Assembly: GCF_000151315.2 (NCBI RefSeq)
Contig: NW_011887295.1
Location: 1-64,000, forward strand
Direction: 5' to 3'
Source of the DNA: Capsaspora owczarzaki ATCC 30864
Taxonomy: Eukaryota > Opisthokonta > Filasterea
DNA: 64,000 nucleotides
Shown here one piece after another: positions 54,944-64,000 of this stretch. Below the pieces are notes generated by a model. It was not told where the DNA came from, searched no databases, and saw only the letters and a list, made by a program, of their open reading frames with translations. The position numbers and the translations under genes were made by a program. The stretch's first letter is position 1, and each line of letters begins with the position of its first letter.

Positions 54944-57900
54944 ATGGATTCGGACGCGTCTGCATCGCCGCGGGGTAACAACAACAACGCGCTGCTGCTG
55001 TTCCACTCTCACTCGTTCGCCTGTGCTCGTTTGACTCCCACTCGACTCCCATTCGACGTCCATACAAGCACGCCAGCACAGCGAGTCCTCCTGAGCGCTT
55101 GAACGCGTCGCGGCGGGAACGAAATCCAGCAGAATGATTTTTGTTTATGTGCGGTCGCTCGTCCAGCCAACGCAGTGTCCACAACAACAACAGCAGCAAC
55201 GCATGCGATACAAGTTCTTAATGCAAACGACACTGAGGCGGAGGGGGGGAAGTCAGAGGAAGGAGGCTCTCCCGTAGACCGCCGTAAAAGCGGTTGAATC
55301 TTGAAGGGGGAGCGCTTTTTCGGCTTTTTGTCGTTCTCACTCTACCCTTCGATGGGCTGTCACTCGACTGATCACAAGCTGAACCGTCAGAGCGAGAGTG
55401 AGCCAGAGCGAGAGAGAGTGCGACTGAGTCAGAGAGCGAGTCAGAGAGCGAGTGAGTCAGAGAGCGAGATTGACAGTAGGATGCGAAAAACAACAAAAAT
55501 ATCGGCTTTGGTTCGCATTTTTCGATTTTTCTCCCCGCACTTCAACCCAAAAAACCCCCACGCGTTTCTTACTCTGTCGCAGTGATTGAGCATGGATTGA
55601 GCATTGATTGTTGAGCATGGATTGAGCATTGATGACCCCTTCAAGACTGAGACGCGCTGGGGGTCATTCTGCACTGATTTTTGCAATTCAATTGTTCGTT
55701 CGTTCTTGTCATTCTGCTTGGCTCAAATTTCTTCATCCCAGTGAGCATTGACAATCCACCAGTGCCAGACTCGGTCCACTCGTTCATTCGAGTCCAAGGT
55801 AATAACAAAGAAAATACAACCAAAAGAAACCAAACGAACAAAAAAAAAATTCTCATTCATCTCACCATTCTATGACTCTATTTTGCTGAAAACTTGTGCA
55901 GTCGTGGAGGCGCGAAATCTCATGGGCAAGGATGTCGGTGGTACGTCCGACCCGTACGCCGTGCTCGAACACGGCGCCTACCGATACAAGACGGTCGTCG
56001 TGTGGAAGTCGCTCAATCCGGCCTGGCATGAAGAGTTTCTCATGTATGTGGGTTTTTTTCGATTTGAGTTGCTGGTTTGTGTGTCTGTTGTGGTACGGAC
56101 ACACGTTCTCACCGTGTTGCACCGTTGCCATGTGCTGGTCGTGATGCGTTTCAGCCCGCTGGACGAGCGCTCGAAAGAGCTCAAATTGACCATCTGGGAC
56201 AAGGACTTTGGTGTCAAGGACGACTTTCTGGGACAGCTGATGATTCCTCTAGAGAAAATCCCTCGCGAAACTTCACATTGTAACCATTTGCACGCGGGAT
56301 GTTTGAGTTGTTGAGTGGGCCTTTGGCGTTTGTTCCGAGCTGCTCTTGTTGACGCAACTTTTGCTCAAACTCCACCCCCGCCCTTTTTGTTTTCTTGTGC
56401 CGATCAGCCTTTGTACCTTGGGACGAATGGCATGCGGTTCAAAAGCGCACGGCCAAGTCTTCTGTGCGAGGCGACATTCATCTTCGCCTGTCCATTTACG
56501 AAGACGACCGCGCCCAAAGCTCTGGTGCGGATTCGAGCTCCCTCTTCCATTCAGAGAGTTCTCAAAACCTCCCGTTGGTCTCCGCCGCGAGTGTGCCTCT
56601 CTTGGACCTCAGCCCGAAGACTGTCGCTCCAAAGACAACGCCCGCCGCCTCGGCACCCGTCACCCCGGCCGTCCCGCTGCTGGCTCAACCTCCGCGCTCC
56701 CCACACCTTTCTGGATCTTCATCCGCCAGCGAACTTTCGTCGCTCATTTCTAAGAGCACTTCGCGAGGCTCAGTCTCAGGTAAAACCTTGTTTTTTTTTT
56801 TCAAAAGTGTTGCTTGCTGTTTACAACCTTTTCCTGACCCTGACGCTCGCTCAAACTTGCCCCGACCCTCCTTCACGCTTGCTTTCAACTCTAGGCAACA
56901 AGGCCAAGCCGGAAAATGGAGACTCCAGCGACGAAGACGACGATTTGACAACAGTCAACATGCCGCCCAAGTTCATGCTGCAGGTTCGTGTGATTGAGGC
57001 CCGCGGTCTCAAAAAGCACCTCGAAATGAAGGCGATTGATTCGTACGTCAAGGTGAAGGTTGGCTCCGTCAAAGAGCGCACGGCTGTCGTCAAGGACTCT
57101 GCTGAGCCCAAGTGGAACGAGGAGTTTACGTTGGCCGTGACCGATCCATCGGCACAGGTGCTCAAGATTTTTGTGTGTCACAAGTTTTTCAGCGATCTCA
57201 TCCGCGACAGGACGCTCGGCTGCCTGCGCATTCCGCTCACCACCGTGGCACGCGTGAGCTCCAAGGCGAGATCGAGCGGAAGCATGAGTGCCGAGGGAGC
57301 TCCAGCAGACGCAGCTCTGGGGCCGGATCCAGCGGCGGCAGCAGCGGGAGCTCCCGCGACATCGATCATGGCGACCTCGCAAGTGTCATTGGCATCTCTG
57401 GCAGCGGATGCATCCACCTCCAGCTCCTCCAGCACCGTTTCGCAAGTACCCGAGCCAAAATGGCAAACGCTTGAAAAGCGCTCAGCCTTGTCCATTGCAA
57501 GCGGCGAGCTGCGCTTGCAGTTGGTTTTGCAGCCAATCTTGGCCGGTGTCAACGCGCCGCTCGCGCCCCTGTCACCAACCACGGTGCGCTTTAATTCGGT
57601 CGCGCTGCCGTCACCCCTGGCCCTCGAAGCCCCGCCGTCCAGCCTCAGCGCCTCCGCAGGTGCCGGGGAGGCGGACGATGCCCAGGCGGCGGATCTTCCT
57701 CCGGGACCAGTGTCGTGCGGTTGCGCCTCCCATTACGAGCTGCCGCTTGTCGACGAGACCTTCCAGATCCCCGTTACTCGACTGTACACTTTGCTGTTTT
57801 CGGACGAGTCCAACTTTTTGCCCTCCTTGTACCAGCGCGAAAATTATGAGAGTGAGTCTGCTTTTCCGTCGTTTGCTTTTTTTTTCCTTTTTGGGCGCGA

Positions 57901-58952
57901 CTACAATGCATGCATGATGCAAGGTTTTTGTTTGATGCCTGAATTTTTCTGTTGATTCTGGTTATTTGCTAGACGTCTCGATCGAAAAGTGGGCTCCAGG
58001 CGAGAATGGGCAACAGACCCGCAAGATTGTGTACATCAAGCCCCTTCCTCCCCAGCCGATGGGTATGTAGTCTTTTGTTGGTTGCAAAAAACAAATTCTT
58101 GTCGGTATCTACTCTGAGGAGCTGACTGCCCTCCATCCTCGCTAGCTCCGAAAACGGCCAAGTGCATCGAAACCCAGGTTGAAGCCAAGAATGAAAAAGC
58201 GTAAGCAAACAACATTCAACAGCTACTAGTCTGTTTGATCCTCTTGCGGGGAAACTCATCTTTTGGCTGTCGTTCATTTTTGTTCTTGTTTTTTTTTTTT
58301 TTTTTTTTTCGCTTTTTTTGGACCACAGAATCAAAGTCGTGGAGGTCACGACCTCGACTCCAGAGGTGCCGCAGGGTACAACCTTCCTCACGCTGTTAAG
58401 ATACTGCATGACAAGCGAGTCTCCTCGATCGTGCAAGCTCACTGTCACCTTCGAGGTCAAGTTTGTCAAGAGCTCGCTCGTGAAAGGTGTGCAAAACTAC
58501 TTCATGTGATGCTTTGCTTGTCGCTTTTTGCTTGTCGCGCGTTATAGCTTCTAACCGCGGTCACTCCTGTGTCTCTTACAGGCATGATCAAGAAGAGTAC
58601 CGTCGAAGGAGTCAAGCTCACGTTCAAAGCGTTTGTTGAGCACATCCGAAACTCGCTCCCCAAGTCCGCGGCTGGAGCCGCACGCCCAGCCGCCTCGCCT
58701 GCGGCCGCTACCCCGTCCACGGCAGCTCCGGCCTCACCTACCGCGCGAGCGTCGGCACCGCAAGCCATCTCGACAGTGACGGCTGGCATCGCCGGCTTGC
58801 TGCTGCTCATCTTGCTCATTCTGCTCCTGCTGTGGATTCGGCTTGGGTCGATTGAAACGCAACTTTCTGAATTGCGACTCGATCTTGCCCGCCATGCACC
58901 TGGTTCGGCCCCTTCTTCTGGAATTGTGCATCCGCCGCACGGTGAGATCTAA
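54944..58952 (+). CDS. C2-C2-VASt sterol-transfer-like tail-anchored membrane protein
   Basis: Ten exons: 54944-54974, 55742-55798, 55902-56043, 56155-56279, 56408-56779, 56895-57851, 57973-58062, 58146-58200, 58329-58486 and 58582-58952, giving 785 residues. C2A (about 27-130): FIRVQVVEARNLMGKDVGG, TSDPYAV, and WDKDFGVKDDFLG with calcium-type Asp pairs. Ser-rich linker. C2B (about 265-360): LQVRVIEARGLKKHLEMKAI, SYVKVKVG. VASt domain (about 490-690): YELPLVDETFQIPVTRLYTL, FLPSLYQRENYENVSIEKW, and a C-terminal TFEVKFVKSSLVKGMIKKST. Membrane helix near the end (AGLLLLILLILLLLWIRLG) and a short tail. VASt domains of Lam/Aster (GRAMD1) proteins carry sterols at membrane contacts. Here two C2 domains stand where those proteins have a GRAM domain, suggesting calcium- or lipid-triggered docking. 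The tiny exons 1 and 2 were placed by frame and by the C2 first strand. Confidence 0.87.
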
Positions 58953-59063
58953 CAATGCCGTAACCACCGACGGCTTTGTTGTGTTGTTCTTTGATTTCGT
59001 TCCTGACAACAACCATGCACTGTGGGTTTTCCATGTGACCAAACAACTTGTTTTTTGAAATGA

Positions 59064-59069
59064 AATAAA
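59064..59069 (+). terminator. Polyadenylation signal AATAAA for the C2-VASt gene
   Basis: Hexamer 112 bases after the stop at 58952, inside the 179-base convergent gap before the minus-strand gene ending at 59132. Confidence 0.55.
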
Positions 59070-59131
59070 AAAAATCAATTCCGAAAGAACACTATTCGAG
59101 TGAATGATGCGAAAAACAAAACCAGAGCCGG

Positions 59132-59890
59132 TTACTGTGCTTCGTCGTCATCTCCATCGCTTCCATCACCATCCACATCGCGAACTTCGACAAACATGAG
59201 CCGCTCTGGAGTGGAAAACGTTTCCCGACACCACGACATGAGATGCTCATCCGCACTGAGCCAAACGGACATGTGACCTTCGCGAGGAACAACCTCAAGT
59301 GACTGACAGCAACAGCGTTCACACAAATTGCACGCCAAGACAAATGAGACACACAACCAGTCAAAACGTCGGAAAGCAGAGCAACAAAACAAATTTGACA
59401 CCATACCTTTCCGTTCGTGCCGTTGCGGAACATGGCCGCGGAAACCAGTGCAGGATCCAAGATTTCATCATCGGCGCCGAGAATGACAAGAATCGGACGA
59501 TCGAGTTTCGCGAACGCTTTGGCCGCACTGGGCACGGCCATGTACAAGAGGGCGTTTCGAGTCAGGTATTTGGGGAACGCCGGCTCTGGGCCTAGATCAT
59601 GACCTTCGACATACAGGTCCTCCACGATCTCGGGCAAGTGAATTAACGTCCGCAGGTGACTGTGGAATTGCTGAAAGTCCAGCATCACGTCATGGCCAGT
59701 TCGGCCCCCGAAAAACTTGTCCATTGCCACGGCAAACCCCAACCACGCTGAGGTTGGCAAGACTGATTTGATTCGATTTTGGAAGGTGCGCCGTAGTGCA
59801 GGAGTCAAGCCTGCTTTCACGTGATGCGAAAACTGCAGGCCAGAGTGGTCTGCCTCCTGCAGTTGGTCTTCTTGCTCTTGCGGTTGTTGT

Positions 59891-59934
<44 letters not shown>

Positions 59935-60654
59935 ATGCAGTTGTTGATGCTGTTGCTGTTGCTGTTGCTGGTGCTGCGGTGTTGTTCCGGCAGCATTTGC
60001 AACACTGTGTGGGGAAACAGCGCCGTCTGGTGCCGCGCCCTGAGATCCCCCCTCTTCAGTCGGAATGGTCACGAATCGTGGCCTCAGACAGTCGGCAAGA
60101 TATGGAGTCACTAAACAGTAGCCTTGAACAGGAGCACGCCGTTTCCAGCCGCCGTAGTTTAGAATCAAATTTGCGCCCATGCCCTGACCATACAAGACAA
60201 TGTTCGATTTCGGATAGGTCCATCCGATCAGACGGACCATGGTGCGCAAGTCTTTGAGCATGCAGATGGCGGAAGGTGCGTCGCCGCGGATGCCTCCAGA
60301 TCGACCATGTCCGCGGCAATCGTACATGGTCACAACACACTTGTGGGTTCGCGCCAAGATTTCGCCGGCATACAGGCGATGGAAGCTGCTCGCACCGGCG
60401 CCTACCACCAACAGCATGACGTACGGCGGGGGCGTTTGAACGAGGTCGACTCCACGCGGCAAAAACTCGCGGTAAGCCAGGCGCTCGCCGTCGTGCGCGG
60501 GAGTGAACATTGGAGCGTGCTGCTTGGTTGTCAACAGGGCCATGTTGATAAACTTCATCACGGCACGTCGCATATCGATGGCAGAGGGATCAGCTGTGTG
60601 ATGGTGGGGCTGAGCAGGTGCGTTGCTGGCGTTGTCAGGAACTGCGCTGGAGCC

Positions 60655-60694
<40 letters not shown>

Positions 60695-63045
60695 GGTTGT
60701 TGGGAGCCAAAGATTTGTTGCCGTCCTGAAGGGGTGGCTCTAACGGCTCCATTGCTTCCGCTGAAGCGGGGACTGGTTGGGTTGCAGCAGCTGCAGCGGA
60801 CGGTTTCGGATTCTCATTCCGATCGTCCTCTTCATCAGAGCTCCATACCAACGAATCGAACGTACTCGGCGCCACTTTGGTATGATAGTACATTTTAGAA
60901 TAGGTTTCAAGGCGCGAACGCACGCGCTGCCGCAGGGCTCGTTCGAGCAAGCGCTGCTGGGATGCAACAATGGTTACAAAAAAGTCGTGCTGAGTTGTGT
61001 CGCGCAAGCGAAGCTGCTGTATCAGAGATCGTCGCCACTGATCGCGATCCACAACAACAAGGCGTTGGCCATCGGGGTGAGCAAGTCGATGGTGTGAGGC
61101 AAGCTCTGCAATCGTAGACACGGTTGAGTAGCGCCTTCCAGTCGTGTGCGTCATCGAAGGCTTTCGGTCGGCAAATGGCGAGTCGAGGTTGAAACCTTGA
61201 ACAGCAGAGGATTGCACGGGCAATGCTTGACGGAGTGCTTCGGTGGGGTACGCCGTTGGATCAGAGCCAGGTTTGCGTATCGCCAGAACCAATCTGAGCT
61301 TGGCATAGACGACACCATCGGCACCAAGCAAGTACGTCTTGTTGGTCGAGAGCATGGCGCCTTCCTTTTCATACTGTTTGAATAAACGCGCAGGAAGGAC
61401 GACCTCCTTTTGCAGCACAAACAGCGGAACAAGCGTGCCGTCTTCGCCGACTTCGAGCTCCATCACATAGTTTTCGTCGTCGGGATGGTTGTTGCCCAGT
61501 GTGCTCGATGTCTCTGAGCCCTCTGGACTCGAGTGCACGACGTCGTGTCTGGTGGCGTGCTCATCGTCATTGGCGTCGTGCTCATCGTCGGACGATGATA
61601 GTTGGTCGGCGGCAACCGTGCTACCGTCGGCATTGGATGAGCCGAGCGACAATCTCGAGAGGGAATCACGCGGGCTTGAATGAGCGCGGTGGTGCGTGCC
61701 GGAATCGTGCCCTTCAGCGGGCACCGATGCTGCTCCTGCAGCCGGAGAAGCGGAATTGTGCGAGTGAGGGCCCCGCCGTTTGAAGAACATTGGCAAGAGG
61801 GAAGGGTGTCGGTTGCTTGTTGGCGAAGATGTTTCTGTGGTTTGACTGAAATTGCCAAGCGAATGGCTCAACGAGAGCAAGTCTTCCGCGCACGACGCCG
61901 AGTGGGACGTGGGAAACGTGCCATGCTTTTGTTTTCGTGGAGGCAGTTCTACCGACGATTGAGTTGGCAGTGTCTTTGAGGTGCTTGGCCTGAAATACTC
62001 CTCGTGGATGTAAACCTCCAAGTGGGGCCGCATCGTCTTGTGGCCGCTTGCACGAACCACGTCAGGGCATCGAAAGAAGAGTTGCGCATTGGTAGGTTCG
62101 GAGCTGCCAGTCATGTCGCCCAATGGCATGCCATGCACAGTTGGGTCGGTCAAGCCCTGTCGGCATTTTGCATGATCATTTAGAGGAAGAGGAAGGGGCA
62201 CGACAAGCGGGAATGGAAAAGCAAAAGCACAACAACAAAATAACGAGTTAGCTTGCGTCGGTTGTGCTGCTGTTGAATTGTGATTGAGAGGATGACCAAG
62301 CGACAAATCGGGGCGTTACCTTTCGATAGAAGGTGCGAGCTTGGCTTTTCGAATCGGCCTGCACCAGCATGAGACCCGTCGTTGTCACGGGACATCTCAG
62401 AGTGAACTTGAAGCAAATCCGGTCTCCCGCCTTGAGTTCCATTCGAATTGCCCAAAAATCAATACAAATCAAAAAAGATGTCACGCGAGGAAAACGTCAA
62501 CATTACGAGACACCCACCTGAGCGATGCACACTGGGAGTTGAGACGGAGGCAAGGAATTCGGAATAAGCATCGTCTCGTCATAGACGGCCTGGCTGTACC
62601 CGACACCAGCGTCGTTGGCAGCAGAGAGCTGCACTCTGATAATGTCCAGCCCTTTGTTGTATGACACGTACTGGGAACGCACAGCGCAGAGATTGATGAG
62701 CAAACATGGTTGAAGCAAATACCAAAAAGAAAGAATACAAAAAAACAAAAAAGAGGCAAGCAGCTCACGCCAACACCACGACAGTACCTCTGCAAAGGGC
62801 CGCATTTTGGAAATCGCCATAGGGATGAACTTGGGCATGTGCATGGGTCGAGGGAGCAGTTGCTTTCGATGCTCTCTTGAAGGTTGCTGTTGCTGATGTT
62901 GATTTTGGTGCTGCTGTTGATTTTGGTGCTGCTGTTGGTGTTGTTGCTGTTGCTGTTGCTGTTGCTGAGGCTGATGAGAATGTCGAAGATGGCGAGAGGT
63001 CCTCGAGCTGGAGCCCTCTCCATTCGATCCATTTCGAGAAGACAT
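59132..63045 (-). CDS. Large pseudo alpha/beta-hydrolase protein, paralogous to the fusion's hydrolase folds
   Basis: Six exons: 63045-62788, 62670-62518, 62430-62320, 62156-60866, 60725-59407 and 59293-59132, giving 1097 residues. The N-terminus is Ser/Gln/His-rich (MSSRNGSNGEGSSSRTSRH) followed by beta-rich sequence (YVSYNKGLDIIRVQLSAAND, AGDRICFKFTLRCPVTTTG) that may be an unrecognised sandwich domain. The middle is Ser/Asp/His-rich with a second ordered block (YVMELEVGEDGTLVPLFVLQ). C-terminal alpha/beta-hydrolase (about residues 780-1097): DCRGHGRSGGIRGD, elbow IVLYGQGMGANLILNY (Gly where Ser is expected), acid GADDEILDP, His in PREGHMSVW. A Gln/His run interrupts the cap region. Intron 4 (60865-60726) is required to join two overlapping frames and yields a poly-Asn linker. 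Motifs DLRTMVR and the NY-x2-W pattern are shared with both folds of the 40349-46158 gene. Catalytic activity is doubtful. Confidence 0.85.
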
Positions 63046-63179
63046 GGGAGCTGTGAATCAAAGTAAAGATGATACTTGCGGAAGATGGTTGAGAAAATAC
63101 AGCGAAAAACGAAACTTGAGTGACAAGCAGCTGACGTGAGAGGGGGGGGGATGACGAGAGATCCGAAAGTGGATCTGGA

Positions 63180-63349
63180 TCAGGGATTGAAAGCGCGACT
63201 GTTGCTCGCAAAGTGCAGCAGCGATGGCGAGGCGCGGTCGACGGTGAGGCGACACGGACGGTTGTCGTGGACTGTGACTGCGGTCAGTGCGCTCCACACT
63301 GCAGCACTGTGCAGGTCTGGCACACGAATGAGCGCGCGGTAGGTGAGCC

Positions 63350-63383
<34 letters not shown>

Positions 63384-63877
63384 CTGACGTGTCTTGTCCG
63401 CCTTGTCCGCCTTGTCTGCCTTGTTGGCGGTGCTCGTGGTCACGTCTAGCACGTCGACGGGGATGCCTGCGCCCAGCTGGCCGTGCAGTTGCTTGAGCGC
63501 ACGCAGCACAATGCTTTTGAATACAGGCGCGTCGACGACAATCGCGTCTGCGTTCGTTCCCGCGGCCACCTGAATGTACCTGTGACCCCAAAAACGAAAA
63601 ACGAGACGCACACCCGAGCAGCCATCAAACGATGAGTGATGGTGCGCGCGCATGATTGCACAAGGGCGGCCAGCGTTTTACAGTGAGACTGCGAGGAAGA
63701 GGTGCTCTGGCTTTGGCAGCGCAACACGGAAGCGAGCCGCGCTGATGGCAGCGACAGTAGTAGTGCTGTTGTCAATCGAGTGTGAGGAAGGTGCTGCAGA
63801 GGCAGAGGCAGAGGCAGAGGCAGAGGCGGGGACGGGTTCAGATGGGCTGCTGCGATGACGTTCAAGCTCATTGGCAA
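63180..63877 (-). CDS. RPP14: RPP14, RNase P/MRP protein subunit, 5' end missing
   Basis: Two exons seen: 63877-63682 and 63579-63180. No in-frame ATG exists in the first, and an acceptor (CCCAG|TTGCC) precedes it, so the start codon lies in an exon beyond 64000. The family core is clear: FRVALPKPEHLFLAVSLYIQ, FKSIVLRALKQLHGQLGAGI, PVDVLDVTTS, YRALIRVPDLHSAAVWSALT and LLHFASNSRAFN match RPP14 (PLDILTYEEKT, LVKLWSSLTLL, LLALSGNSREL). It is part of the protein shell of RNase P/MRP that trims tRNA 5' ends. An inserted Ala run and an ADKADKADK repeat sit between the two core strands. The 3' end lies 134 bases before the start of the next minus-strand gene. Confidence 0.85.
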
Positions 63878-64000
63878 CTGGGCGGCTCCACCAAGAACAG
63901 AGAAAAAGCAAGAGATGACTAAATTATATCAAAGGGAATGAGTGAGGAAGGAATGAAGCGAAAAGTCCACCGGCCGACGTGATGGCAAGTTCAGCAAAAG

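Noticed and set aside
60700-60870. A frameshift or 29-nt intron to connect the two overlapping frames of the 59132-63045 gene
   Set aside because: A normal 140-nt intron (GTACGT donor, CCTTCAG acceptor) joins them in phase.
1-64000. tRNA, rRNA or snRNA genes
   Set aside because: No convincing A/B-box pairs or known RNA cores were seen on either strand by eye. A covariance-model scan would settle it.

Overview
The window is nuclear DNA from a unicellular relative of animals. The evidence is gene content: a syntenin with the animal N-terminus, exact length and C-terminal end; an MRCK-type kinase; a MEIS-like TALE homeobox gene; a SNAP-25-type Qbc SNARE; ENPP, IER3IP1, ASPSCR1/TUG, CIAO2B and RPP14. 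Genes are dense, with short (50-300 nt) mostly GT-AG introns, GC-rich codons, many Gln/Ala/Ser runs and abundant microsatellites. A pogo-like DNA transposon is also present. This best fits a filasterean such as Capsaspora owczarzaki. That name is an inference from style and content, not a database match.

Layout, left to right: GH39 glycoside hydrolase (-), guanine deaminase (+), a syntenin paralogue with a split PDZ1 (-), a DUF3754/TMEM143-like membrane protein (-), MRCK-like kinase (+), CIAO2B (-) with one AT-AC and one GC-AG intron, a Gln/Ala-rich protein (+), TALE homeobox (+), SNAP-25-like SNARE (+), TMEM33-like (+), ENPP-like (+), syntenin (+), IER3IP1/Yos1 (+), threonine aldolase (-), SLC17-like transporter (-), a cysteine-rich surface protein (-), a very unusual alpha/beta-hydrolase x2 + AGC kinase fusion (+), a complete-looking 3.1 kb pogo-like transposon, a membrane AAA/P-loop ATPase (+), an integrase fossil (-), ASPSCR1/TUG (+), a C2-C2-VASt membrane protein (+), a third pseudo-hydrolase gene (-) and the 3' part of RPP14 (-). 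Exon models were built by hand from splice sites and reading-frame continuity. Nearly all sum to a multiple of three. The exceptions (GH39, DUF3754, TMEM33-like) each carry one small frame-breaking insertion, described in their entries.

The most novel object is the fusion gene at 40349-46158. It predicts about 1557 residues: a candidate N-myristoylated Gln/Ser-rich head, two tandem alpha/beta-hydrolase folds and an intact PKA-like AGC kinase. The second hydrolase fold and the kinase N-lobe share one uninterrupted exon, so the fusion is not a gene-prediction artefact. Both hydrolase folds, and a homologous one in the separate gene at 59132-63045, lack the nucleophile-elbow serine. Together they form a local family of apparent pseudo-hydrolases, one copy of which is wired to a kinase.

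Several genes share a membrane-trafficking or membrane-contact theme (syntenin, SNAP-25, TMEM33, IER3IP1, TUG, C2-VASt). Eukaryotic neighbours need not be functionally linked, and no operon is implied.
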